Below are positions 1 to 10,245 of a stretch of 64,000 nucleotides of DNA, one piece after another. The stretch lies in NCBI RefSeq assembly GCF_032854445.1, contig NC_088304.1:8941704-9005703 (forward strand), given 5' to 3'. The notes below the pieces were generated by a model. It was given only the letters and a program-made list of their open reading frames with translations. It had not been told where the DNA came from and did no database searches. How positions within the stretch are numbered: position 1 is the first letter of the stretch; every line of letters begins with the position of its first letter. The position numbers were made by a program, and so were the translations under genes. The stretch is from Liolophura sinensis. Lineage: Eukaryota > Mollusca > Polyplacophora > Chitonida > Chitonidae.

Positions 1-35
1 TTCATTGACGACATTGACTTTATCACCTTTGTGTT

Positions 36-292
36 TATTTATTTGTTTTGGTGTTTTATGCCGTACTCAAGAATATTTCATTCATACGACGGCAGGTACC
101 ATTATGGTGGGACAAAAACCAGGCTCAAAACGCACGACTATTCAAAGGTCGTTGGCAGACCTTCCCACGTACATATACGACCGGAGAGGAAGCCAGCATG
201 AGGTAAACTTGAACTCAGAGCAACCATACGGGTGAGAGGCTTCAAGGTTATTGCGGCGTATTGGAAAGCCTATCGCATCGGCCACGGGGGTC
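36..292 (-). repeat. SINE S1, near full length
   Basis: This is a tRNA-derived short interspersed element read on the minus strand. Its AT-rich tail (rc of tttatttattt) is at the low-coordinate end. The conserved body gccgtactcaagaatatttc follows, then a tRNA-like head on the minus strand with a degenerate box-B-like stretch (tgagttcaa type) near 205-220 and the 5' end near 290. It is the longest S1 copy in the window and defines the family, which recurs at least ten times. A short open frame across it is not a gene. Assignment to a molluscan SINE is from memory of similar sequences. Confidence 0.75.
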
Positions 293-1258
293 TCTGTCAA
301 CGTTGTATCGAAGATATGTGTATTATATTTACAGGGGTTGATTTAGGTCAAAAATGAAAAGCGGTATGTCCAAATATCTCGAATAAATACCCAGCATTAT
401 GCCCAGAGTTTCTTTGTACGCTATTTTTACCATATTTTTGCAGCTGACCCGACATAATGCAATTATTTTAACAGTACAGTGGAAAATTAAGTCGAAAGTA
501 CTACACACGACACACGACCTGTAGGCGTAGCTGCTCCGTAACCATATATTGTATTAAGCTGTGATAACGTTTAAACGTTGCAATTTTAACATTTTGGTTT
601 AAGATTTAAGAATCGAATTAAGGAACCTTCTGCTTGAATTAGGACAGTAGGTGCAATTGCTATTTCATTCACTCACTGCCATTAGTGTACAAACATGCGA
701 CACACACACACATTCACGTGGTTGACGAAAACTCTGACTTACAGACTATCACCTGTTTAAAACAATTAATGTATGTACCGCCTAGCAATAAGCCGACGGT
801 GTGTTTCACGTTTAGACATTGTTTGTTATCAACTATGAATATATCACACGACAATAGCGCTGTGTTGTAGACAACCACAACAGCTTTGGTGTCCACTGGA
901 ATGTCGTCCCACGAAGGTGTGGAACGAATAATGTGTATCTCACAGCCAGGGGTAGTGACGTTATTGTTGTTTTGAAGACTAATAGTTTGGTGTTTGATGG
1001 ACTACGCTTGTAGCGTTCAGTGTGAACAATAGTAGTTGGTTTTGTCCGAACTTCGATAGGCTGTGTCAGACCACATTACAAAACATTCATGAAACAGGGA
1101 CACTACTGACAATGTGTAACTTGGTGGATTCACAATACAGCGGGATTTTCGGTATACGCTCACCTTTGTCTAAAAGATGAAGTACATGTGAGAAGATCCC
1201 ACGGAAATCCATTCTTACAGGTTTGACGATTTGGTCTAAATCTACTCATACCTCATGA
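293..1258. other. intergenic or upstream sequence, nothing recognised
   Basis: AT-rich sequence with only short open frames on both strands. A short CA-rich patch lies near 698-712. Upstream exons or the promoter of gene A could lie here, but no convincing coding segment with splice borders was found. Confidence 0.4.
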
Positions 1259-1378
1259 ATTCATCTTGACGTCAAAAAGCAATCTTCATGCTCTTACAAG
1301 CCCAGTGTCTATTTTTGGCAGCACGTCTCCAGCATAAAATCTCAAACCAGTTTTCCAGAAAGGATTAAGTCATTAGGG

Positions 1379-4300
1379 ATGCTGGAAATCATTAATCAAG
1401 GTTTTCGTAGTGACAGTTCATGGGACGATCGACAGGAAATAACACTGGTTCGGACTGTTCTTCATTTGGCTGAACAGACGACACTTGCTGATCCCACAAT
1501 GTGCCCTGGAGACGACTGTAGACTCCTTTCTGCATCGGATGACGAAAGAAATACTGTTAATCGCACAGACGAGGGTGTCATTCCAAATGTCAATGACGAA
1601 TCGGATCAATGGTGGATAGATAATTGCGTTTTCTCAACCGGTAAAAGCCATCAAACTTTACACGATATATCAGAAGAATGGATTCCGACGAGCCTGGCTT
1701 ACGGCTATCAACGGTTGTGTGACTTAGAGCTCAGCATAAAGGCAAGAGGGGAATGTAACCAGAGGCGATGGGGTGAGGATTGGGGCTTAGGTCCGTGGCG
1801 TGATGAGATCAGCACAGAGCAATTGTTAAAGGATAACCACTTGTCTTCAACAGGAAGTGGTCAACGCAAGCCAAAAATTGACAGATCGTACGCATTCAGT
1901 AGACACAGGTGTCATAAATCTTTTGAGTTTCATCATGTTTCTGACTTCAAAGAATATATCAGAGAGTATCGGGAGAAGCACACTCAAGCCGTTGTATCTC
2001 AGCGCAAAGAGCAACATACAGCCTTCTCCAAAGTTGGCTCCCTTGAACGTGCCTTGGCGCCCAGGTACCGTCATTTTCTCAATATAATTAGTGACTTATT
2101 GGGAAATTTGGTGACTTTGTAGTCAAGTTGATCTGCATAGTTCGTGAGATTTATAATTATAAATTTTCCTCCAATTCAAATTTTTATAGATTAAATTAAA
2201 ACTAAAATAAATCAGCCACTGAACAATTAAGATAATCTCTCACTTTTTCTAGTTTTGTGAACATTACTTCAGGTATTGTTTCTCGGTCATAACGAGTAGT
2301 ATATAAACACCATCAAATAGACGTGGCAAGTTGTTTCGCTCCGTTATGAGTTTACATATTACACTATTTTTTTTTTCATTATGTTTTCCCCGGACTTGTT
2401 CCACTCTACAATTCTACATAAATGCTTAGAATCAAAAGCGCCGTGAACACTGATCATTTAAATGTATTATTTCAGCTCTGTTGCCCAGGTAACTGATTTA
2501 TCATCACTGTTGCCAACAAAGAAGTCTCGCTTTCACGAAAAGCACAGGTAAATAAAAGTGTAATATTTCTTCCAGTGGATATATGCCGTGACAGGTAATC
2601 AAGACAGGTCTATGTGAGAAAAAGTTGACAGTAGTTGACGAATGGATGTGGGACAAATGTTTTGGCTGTTTTCGGGGCTATTGGAAATAAAGTATTTACT
2701 TATTTAATAAAGAGTATTTCGGTTTACTTGTTCCTTGTCAAATTATCAAATTAGAACTATATTCTCAGTTTTCGTCGCACACATTTCAAAAGAGGCATTA
2801 CTAAGCAGGGAGAACGGCAAGTGCTCTGTGAATTACTAATCAATGAATGGGAAAACATCAGCCAGAACAATAACCAGCTGATCTTGTTTTCATTGTACCT
2901 AACAAGATTTTGTAACTGAAATGTATACAAATGTTACATTTACTGTGGTCGTTTTGAAACCTTGAAGTACTGAATATCACAAGGATATGAACTTGAACTA
3001 TTATGTTAACCATCTGTGAGGTCCAAAGGTTGTTTTATCTCCTTTAAAATGTCAAAGGTTTTAAAATTTCTTTCAGTGGACTACCTTTTAAGTTCAATTA
3101 CACTGAATTTTATGAATCGGTTTACCAATTTTTTTTCTTATTGTAATCGAATGGAACGTTTTGAAATGCCCTTCACGTCAAAGGAAGAATATAAACGACG
3201 AGGTATTCTAACTCACATAAAATATGAACCTATCTATCTTCTGCACTAAGGTTTTTAATACTAAAAACGAACCCTGTTGGAACTGGATAAGTAGGGATCA
3301 TAATATTTTGGATATTAACATGGTTAGACATATAATACGGTAAATAAACGGCGTGTTTCGCCAAATGCTGCTTACGGTCTTCAAAACATGGAAAATTACC
3401 AATGTCAACACCCCAGCCGATTCCCTTGTTCGATCGTGAACAGATGAATACGGCAATATTCAAAATCATCCCAAACTAGACATTTAAATTTTTTTCAAGG
3501 GCTTTGAAAACATCCGACAGTTTAAGCGTTCCTTAAAAACATATTAGAATATTTTGAAGGAAATATTTTTAGTTTATGGTATGATCATATTTAAATACCG
3601 AAGGACAACCACCTATTTGGTGTGTTAAATGTGACGAATACAAAGGGCAACAAAATAATGTAAACCATGAATATTTTGGAAGTGGGGTTTTAAACAAACC
3701 TGAACGACAATATCCACTTTTTCTGACGTGGTAACTATATAAAATAACTTTTAATCTTGACTTATTACGACAAAGACTATGTTAAAGATATAACAAACAT
3801 GATGTTGCGCCCAAGTACATATGCCGAAAAAGACAATACAATGTTTGCGTTACGTCCGCTGCATGCTCTCCAGAATTAATTGGAATCTGACTGGTTAAAA
3901 CTGATAAACTGATAACATGACGGCCTTTTCGATTTCCTGAATGTGAGTTAGCTTAAAGAAGAAAACATGAAAATGAAAAATATCAAATGAAAGAGCGTGG
4001 AAAGTTATTTTCAAATGTGGTATTTAATATTGTTTTCAATTTTTTCGTTGAAGACTCTAAAATATTTTTATATGGTGTGTATTTTGAACCATCTCTTGTT
4101 ATTTATCCTCGCTGCATAATAATGTTCTAAAACGAATGTGAAGCATGTGTAATAAATTTGCTAACAAACTCATTTGAACGTAAAGTTGTTGTTTATTCTC
4201 AAACACATCCAATTATGATAATATTTATGAACATATTAAAAATATAAATATGACTTGTGGCTTAGTGGTGTCTGTTAAGAATATTTGGCTTTACCTCAGA

Positions 4301-5248
4301 ACAAGGGTTTTTCATATATTGAGAGCAGATTTATAACATGTTTCTAAGATTGTAATTAATTTTTTCTTTTCCAGTCTAAAATCGTCTCAAGATCAGGCAG
4401 TCCCGTCGATGACCGATACAGAACCAGGCTCCAGAATCAAAGAAAATGAAGTGTCACTTGAATTCAGCCGCAAGACTGTTTTCAAAAAGTACGGATGCAG
4501 CAAAGGATTATCAGTGTTCAGAAAAAGCGTAGACTTGTCTCCACTTAAAATGTCTTTCTCATCAAAACAAGCTTTCAATTCTGTTACATCCGTAGCCTTA
4601 ATGAAACGCGACGATATCGTTAAACAGCCGTCCAATATGCCATCACCCACGGGGAAATATTTGAATTTAGAAGTTCCTAAAGACGGAATACACTTTAAAC
4701 TGAGAAAGACCAATAGAAGGGACACACCAATGTCAGTAGAGAAACTGTTTCTTGACTACCGGAAGAGGAATTGTGGGACAGGGACTGGCGACATAGGCGA
4801 AATGAGTAAATCTGAGAATGTAAGCCAGGAATCAAATACTGACCGTCCTCAGCTGCAGAAAGACGCGAACATTAATAGTCGGGCGAAACCTAAAAATCCG
4901 AAAGGATCTTCAGACGACTATTTAAATTCTCTGTACCTAGGCTTCTGTCTGAACCAGCTATCATCGTCGCCCAGTTCATTGAGTAACGCCGAGTGGGGAG
5001 AGGTGAAAAGCAATATGGCGGCCTACCAGTTGACAGGTCGTCAGTTTAGAGGCAAACCTTTGATACCGCGCACTGGACCGGAAACGCTAACGACGTCTAA
5101 CGCACATCCGGTGGCTACAAAGTTGTACAACACACCACATGGCGTCAGCCCTCGGGTAGAAAATGTGAAGCTAGGGATACAAGGAAACAACCTTAAATGC
5201 GGATACCAGACAGCGAACACCTTGGGTATATTTGACATGCCAGTGTGA
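1379..5248 (+). CDS. Gene A: two-exon gene, uncharacterised protein (about 519 aa)
   Basis: Exon 1 runs from ATG 1379 (the frame is open back to 1259, and a possible acceptor ttttccag ends at 1358) to 2064, where CCCAG|GTACC gives a donor. Exon 2 starts at 4375 after a strong acceptor (ttttttcttttccag) and ends at TGA 5246-5248. Exon 1 leaves two bases and exon 2 supplies one, so the joined frame stays open through both, which is the main support for one gene. The product is hydrophilic, has no signal peptide or membrane segment, is acidic and Trp-containing in the first half (RRWGEDWGLGPW near residue 129) and basic and Ser-rich in the second. I recognise no domain. Further 5' exons are possible, so the start is uncertain. 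It could be a cytoplasmic or ciliary structural protein, but nothing seen proves that. Confidence 0.6.
2065..4374 (+). other. intron of gene A
   Basis: A 2310-base AT-rich stretch between the two phase-compatible exons. It holds no recognised transposon or RNA gene. A 13-base segment near 2476-2488 has acceptor- and donor-like borders, but including it would break the reading phase. Confidence 0.5.
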
Positions 5249-5730
5249 AAATTGGCATCTCCTTACAAATACAAAAGGCGACGGGTCGAACATGTAGCTC
5301 GCCGATTAAGACACCTATATGTTATTCGGTATGTTTCGTTTTAATCCCTACCTGTGATTTGAAATTTTCGACGCCCACGTGCTCTTACTTTTTTCGCTTG
5401 CTCTCAATGTCAATTTCAAGAAGCAGGTCAGGTTTGTTCTGATTGCATGTCTGTAGTTTCCTTCCAGAAATGTAGTTATGAGGTGTGTTGTATATCAGCT
5501 GAAGATTTTATAATGATGCTTCATTCAATCATAGTATAGGTCTGCCATTAGATGTGTATAGGAGTTTCCTGTCATGTCCATTTCCTACGATCCTAACCTT
5601 CTTCATCAGCCATTTATCATCGTTCTCACAATATTCAGTCATATTACGACGAAGGCTAATTACGTGTGTGTAGATAGGCCTATACTGTGCCTTCTTGTGG
5701 CAGCTAGGCGAGTCCATTTCACAAAAGGGA

Positions 5731-5915
5731 CGTCACCACTGAAGTATCATGCCGAAGACACCAGGCATGACACCCCAGCCCGTCCTGTTTTCTTGAAAAT
5801 ATATGTCACAGAGGTGAGTACCAAGCGAGGCAGCAATAAACCCCATTTTAAAGTGTTCGACCCACGTTTGATTTCAGGTCTCCCCACTTTGAAGCGGACG
5901 CTCCAACCATCATGC
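5731..5915 (-). repeat. SINE S2 fragment
   Basis: Read on the minus strand this matches the body of the plus-strand S2 copy at 58124-58463: the catgcctggtgtcttcggca block (seen here as its complement) and a box-B-like gtgggtcgaac near the tRNA end. The box A part and the 3' tail are missing. It abuts a copy of repeat R2. Confidence 0.55.
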
Positions 5916-6140
5916 CTGGAATATTCATTGTCTGCCCGGCATCATTGAAAACTGATGACCGCTTCTCTCTTGTGTGTTACCTGCTTTATTTCTTATTTGT
6001 ATAATTTCTTACATACCTTTGTCTTAGCGAGTTAGTGTTAAACGTTGTTGTGGAAATGGATCTTGCGATTATCGACTTGGAACGCCCTTTACGGACTACG
6101 AATGGTATAGGAATGTCGGACTTGACGCTTATATTTGTAA
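5912..6140 (+). repeat. interspersed repeat R2, copy 1
   Basis: This is similar by eye to 45141-45350 and 45935-46120. Shared landmarks are catgcctg, then gaaaactg..gcttctctct, then attatcgacttggaacgccc and tacgaat. No coding capacity or terminal inverted repeat was seen. Class unknown. Confidence 0.5.
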
Positions 6141-6164
6141 CAGTGCATCGGTTCAAAAAACTTT

Positions 6165-6232
6165 GGTGAGAGAGGTTACTCGGTCATTGCGCTGAACTGG
6201 CACCCTTACTACTAGGCCATAGAGGCCTCTGG
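6165..6232 (-). repeat. SINE S1 head fragment
   Basis: The minus strand reads gaggcctctatggcctag followed by agcgcaatgacc and cctctctcacc. This is the tRNA-like head of S1 without its body. Compare 232-292 and 27424-27480. Confidence 0.45.
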
Positions 6233-6584
6233 TTTTCTCTTTAAGTACAGTAAATAAATATTGTTTTCCAAAATGGTCACTTCCACAAATTATACTGAAT
6301 AAAGATATAAACACAACACCCAATATTATTGCGTTATCAAATTCCTTTCAATACCGTTTTTCAGGGGGCATAAAATGGACTCTTAGCAATACATTTCCAT
6401 AACTGTTGGAAACGGACAACCAATGGTTACGCTGGGCAAGTTAGGAAACGGGTGGGGCCAGTTTGGGAAATTCCACACTTCAGTACATTGTATGTCCACC
6501 ATTTGCCTGCGGCGCTGCTAAACATCGTCGACATATAGACCTGATGCGACAGTCAATTGTGACTTGCGGAATGTTTCCCCACTC

Positions 6585-7313
6585 CTATGTGAGGGCAAAA
6601 AGCAACTGCGCGATGTTACCCGGAACTGGAAGTCGCCGACAAACACGACGGTTGAGATTATCCCACAAGTATTCAGTTGGGGACAGATCAGGTAAATACA
6701 CTGGCCAGCTGAGCGCTTCAACGTTTTCGACCTGTAGAAAATGGGAACGGGCATTGGCGTGCTGAAATGTTACCCAATAGCGCCGGACAATATAGAGTCC
6801 ATTGGGCGATGGCCATGATTTATACCCGCCCACAAAAGTACGCCACCACTACCGTATTGCACCCTACGCCCGACGGCGGCGTCGGTATAGCGCTCACCGA
6901 CCCGCCGCCAAACTCGCTGCCTCCATTCGGCTCTGTGTAGCTGAAAACGGGATTCATCTGAAAACATAACATGCCGCGATCGTGCCAAAAACATGAATGT
7001 TAACCCAGTCGCGCCGATTCTGGCGTCGCACAGGAGTAAGGTGTATGGAGTGATTCGCTTCTCAGAGGCGATTCGGAACCGTTTGACCGAAAACCCAGTT
7101 ATTGTGGAGGCCGGCTGTTTCAATAGCTTTGGCAGTGGCTGGCCTGAAACGGTCGCGGAGGCGAATATGGCGGTTGCTACACGCGGTCAGCTGTCTTGCC
7201 GAATTCTTCACGACGTCTTCTGAGGCGACTAATGGTTGACACATTAATGTCAAGCACTCTGGTGACAGCTCTAAGGGCTGATGGCGTTGCTTTTGTGGTT
7301 TGTATGGCATCAT
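6585..7313 (-). pseudogene. Tc1/mariner (Tc1-like DD34E) transposase, frameshifted
   Basis: Three overlapping minus-strand frames together cover most of a Tc1-type transposase. The N-terminal DNA-binding part (frame 7313-7062) has IRLRDRFRPATA and TAGLHN. The catalytic core (7123-6770) has the first Asp in VMFSDESRF, then RVWRRVGERY. The C-terminal part (6833-6585) has PDLSPTEYLWDNL with the last Glu. Breaks between the frames and a change in the second catalytic motif (FQHANARSH where QxDNAR is usual) show it is dead. The terminal inverted repeats were not found. The element ends about 120 bases before the LTR-B/LTR-A nest. Confidence 0.8.
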
Positions 7314-7433
7314 GCCTTTTGACAGAACTTGTACGATACAAGTGGCCTTTTGAACAACTGAGGGTAGGGTTTGCCAGGGGCGACCTTACAGATAACTGAA
7401 CATTACAGATAGGACCACACTTGTCTGACTGGT

Positions 7434-7441
7434 TGTTATGT
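7434..7441 (+). repeat. LTR-B solo LTR, left 8-bp piece
   Basis: The bases tgttatgt match the start of the second LTR-B copy (38059-38779, read on the minus strand). The rest of this LTR continues at 19890, after the inserted LTR-A element. The last four bases, ATGT, are the target duplication of LTR-A. Confidence 0.6.
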
Positions 7442-8404
7442 TGTTACGGTATTGAAAGCAGCAACAGAAAACAGACTCAGTGACTCAATATTACAATGTA
7501 AACAATGCTTTATATATATAAATGAGACGTACAGTTTTACAAACAGTTCAACAACAACAACAACATACACATCAGTATTACCGGTCTTAACAAGTTTCCA
7601 GTTCACCTTTACATCCCAAGGAACGTATTCCAGGAAATCCAACGTAAAGACCATGGGATAAACACACAATTCACACAAGTCACAAATTGTCCTAGACAGG
7701 TACTTCGCTAGGATAGCGAACACGAACACAGTACACAGGTTACACAGAACTGGAACAGTCAAGCCTTTGAATGACGTCACACCCGCAGAGCACAACACAG
7801 GGTAAATACAGGCATGGAGGTATAATCCACTTCAGATCAGTCACAGCTCCCGCAGAAGCTCACAAACGAGCCGTTCAGAGACGTAGAGTAATGTCACCTT
7901 GTGGCAGAACGAACGTCCTTTGCAAAACTGAAAACTTCAGTTTAGAGTCCTTGACGACCTTGTCGGTCAGGGGAGGTCAGCGTGTTAAACAAATTACACA
8001 GTCCACACTGTATAATCATAATAAAGATCCGAACACCAATAAACGTGACTTCCGCAGAAATTCACATAAACCAGACATCAGTACTACTGTGGTACACAAA
8101 CGGTGCCGGCATAAAAATCTGTCCTCCCAAATGAAACTGGCATCACCAGCTCATATAAACATAATGGACTCGATACGAGAGCGTCGCACACTCTCCTGGC
8201 TCCCAGTGGATGCAGCAAAAATACCTCCCCTCTGCACAGAAAACACGGCTTATATATGTGCCAGGTGGATTCAACTATTCTTAGACACAGAATTAACAGC
8301 CAATGAACAGCCAGTTAAATAAACAGAGCCTTGAACAAGGTGCTTTCAGCCAGGTCCGCGCTGTACATATATAACAGGGCCTGTTATGCTTATAACATAT
8401 AACA
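7442..8404 (-). repeat. LTR-A 3' LTR, first part
   Basis: This matches 18870-19832 at a constant offset of 11428 bases with no difference noticed. It ends at the 14-bp target site tataacatataaca (8391-8404), where the LINE inserted. The long open frames on either strand (for example 7771-8322) recur identically in the other LTR and are not considered genes. Confidence 0.88.
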
Positions 8405-8440
8405 TATTTCTACTTGCTCAGCTCGATAGAAGGTATAGAT

Positions 8441-8470
8441 ATGTCTGGACGCGGTAAAGGAGGCAAAGGT
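8441..8470 (+). other. histone H4 N-terminal coding fragment in LINE 5' end
   Basis: Ten consecutive codons from ATG 8441 read MSGRGKGGKG, exactly the start of histone H4. After that the sequence diverges (caacttaacc instead of codons for LGKGG). It lies inside the LINE target duplication, so it came in with the LINE. It may be a template-switch chimera with an H4 mRNA or a captured 5' leader. Confidence 0.8.
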
Positions 8471-8626
8471 CAACTTAACCCCCTTTCTTGTACAGGCGTT
8501 CATTGAGAGTGGTTTTCATAGTGTTGTATATTTGATATTTTTTGGATTTATTTGTGATAGCTTTCGGTCTTGTAAATTCTAAATTAATTACACACGTTTG
8601 TTGCTTAGTATTGGGCTTTTTGACAA

Positions 8627-8629
<3 letters not shown>

Positions 8630-8666
<37 letters not shown>
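8630..8666 (+). repeat. poly-T tract, 37 T
   Basis: An uninterrupted run of T in the LINE 5' region. It could be the poly-A tail of a minus-strand retro-insert or simple replication slippage. A further AT-rich short tandem repeat (tatatagtaata units) follows at 8741-8790. Confidence 0.9.
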
Positions 8667-8667
<1 letters not shown>

Positions 8668-9021
8668 TCTGATAAGCAGTCACATCTGATATTAGAAATA
8701 TAGTTAATCCATAGAAAAAAAAGTTCTATAATTGATTGTATATATAGTAATATATAGTGTATATAGTAATATATAGTGTATAATAGTAATATCGTTAGTA
8801 TTATATAGTAGCATAGGGCTATAAGTTACTATACTTTAGGTATAGTGTACAATTGTGGGATAGGAAATCCTGTACTTACACTGTCTCTTCCACACCTAAC
8901 AGAGCGCCTTTCGTCTTTTCTCCCTGGCTCGGAGCAGCTCCCGAGCAACTTCTGCTATTTTTAACTGTCGTCTTGTAATAACTCCCCTGTGCATACACCA
9001 CTATAGTCATTAGTTACAGCC

Positions 9022-10245
9022 ATGGATGACGCAGAAGGAGACGACATGGAAGTCGTGGAAACGCGATCCACTACAAAACGAACGCGCGATTTTTCAACCG
9101 ATAGAAGCTCCCAGGAAGGGAAGAAAGCAAAGCAGGTGGGTCAGAAGCAGGGAAATAACAATAACAATGTTGTAATTTCATCTATGGGGGGCTTACCCGT
9201 CACTGGGTGGAACCCAATTAAATTTGGTCAGAGTTTACAACAAGCAATTGGCAATGTAAAACAAGTAAAGAAAATTAACGGTAAAGACCTAATGATTGTT
9301 TGTAATAGTGCCACTCAAGTCAAAAAGGCACTCAGCATAACAACGCTGATGGGAAGAGATGTCTCCTGCAGGCTGCACTCCAATATCACCCTTTCACGTG
9401 GGGTGATTTATGGGTTAGGGGAAGACATCACTGAAGAAGAAGTACAACAAGCACTGAAAAAATACAAAGTAACGAAAGCACAGCGTCTGACTAAAGGGAA
9501 GGAAAAAACTAAAACCAAATGTATGTTGCTATATTTTAATTCGGATGCACTACCGGAAGAAGTTTCTCTCGGTTACGAAATATTTCCTGTCAAGCAATAT
9601 GTTCCACCCGCCATACGTTGCTTCAAATGTCAGTCCTTTGGGCATATTTCAGGGGAATGTAGGGGGCGCCAGCGATGCCCAAGATGTGGCGGCCCCCATA
9701 CATTTGATGAATGCCACAACCTGGATCGCCCCAAATGTGTCAACTGCGGGTCCCTGAGCCATAGCTCGGCGTATATGGGTTGCCCATATAGAAAGCAGGT
9801 ATGTAAAGCGCAGTTCATAAAGGTTACCAAGAAAATTTCTTTTGCTGATGCTTTAAAATCAGTACGTGAAGAAGATAACCCCCATAGAATTTACCCAGAG
9901 GGGTCAAATGAGCGAGCTCTAACAGAAGGGCCGGTAGTAGATACCCCCCCTGAACAGCCCCATTCTATTACGATTACACCCGTCAAGCCAATCCTTAGGT
10001 CCATAGCTACTCAAACCCCACGTGGTGAACCCACTCAGACAGACGATATGTCCTTCACAATGGCCACAAGGCTTATCGCCATCTTTTCGGAAATACTAAT
10101 AAAAGTCTTCGAAATCGAAGACCCTAAGAGTTTGGTACAAGTAGTGTTTAGCATCGCTCAGAGTCGTCTTGGCTCTGAGGCTGTTGATTTTAAAAGACTG
10201 AACAATATTCTATTTACTGTGTCCTCGGATGATGAACATTCATAA
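9022..10245 (+). CDS. LINE ORF1, nucleic-acid-binding protein with three zinc knuckles (407 aa)
   Basis: An intact frame in the LINE. The acidic start and a Lys/Arg-rich stretch (KRTRD, KKAKQ) are followed by an RRM-like middle and three Cys-rich knuckles at about residues 197-258: CFKCQSFGHISGEC, CPRCGGPHTFDEC and CVNCGSLSHSSAYMGC. ORF1 proteins of this type coat the element RNA and act as chaperones during target-primed reverse transcription. Its TAA stop overlaps the ATG of ORF2 in TAATG (10243-10247), which suggests termination-reinitiation as in some other LINEs. No damage is visible. Confidence 0.85.
   Translation: MDDAEGDDMEVVETRSTTKRTRDFSTDRSSQEGKKAKQVGQKQGNNNNNVVISSMGGLPVTGWNPIKFGQSLQQAIGNVKQVKKINGKDLMIVCNSATQVKKALSITTLMGRDVSCRLHSNITLSRGVIYGLGEDITEEEVQQALKKYKVTKAQRLTKGKEKTKTKCMLLYFNSDALPEEVSLGYEIFPVKQYVPPAIRCFKCQSFGHISGECRGRQRCPRCGGPHTFDECHNLDRPKCVNCGSLSHSSAYMGCPYRKQVCKAQFIKVTKKISFADALKSVREEDNPHRIYPEGSNERALTEGPVVDTPPEQPHSITITPVKPILRSIATQTPRGEPTQTDDMSFTMATRLIAIFSEILIKVFEIEDPKSLVQVVFSIAQSRLGSEAVDFKRLNNILFTVSSDDEHS

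Noticed and set aside
2476-2488. Apparent 13-base micro-exon in the intron of gene A
   Set aside because: Including it breaks the phase between the two exons.
7771-8322. A 183-codon open frame, repeated exactly at 19199-19750
   Set aside because: Both lie in the two LTRs of LTR-A, have no known motif, and are explained by LTR identity.
8441-8505. A functional histone H4 gene
   Set aside because: Only ten codons match H4; the frame then diverges and soon stops.
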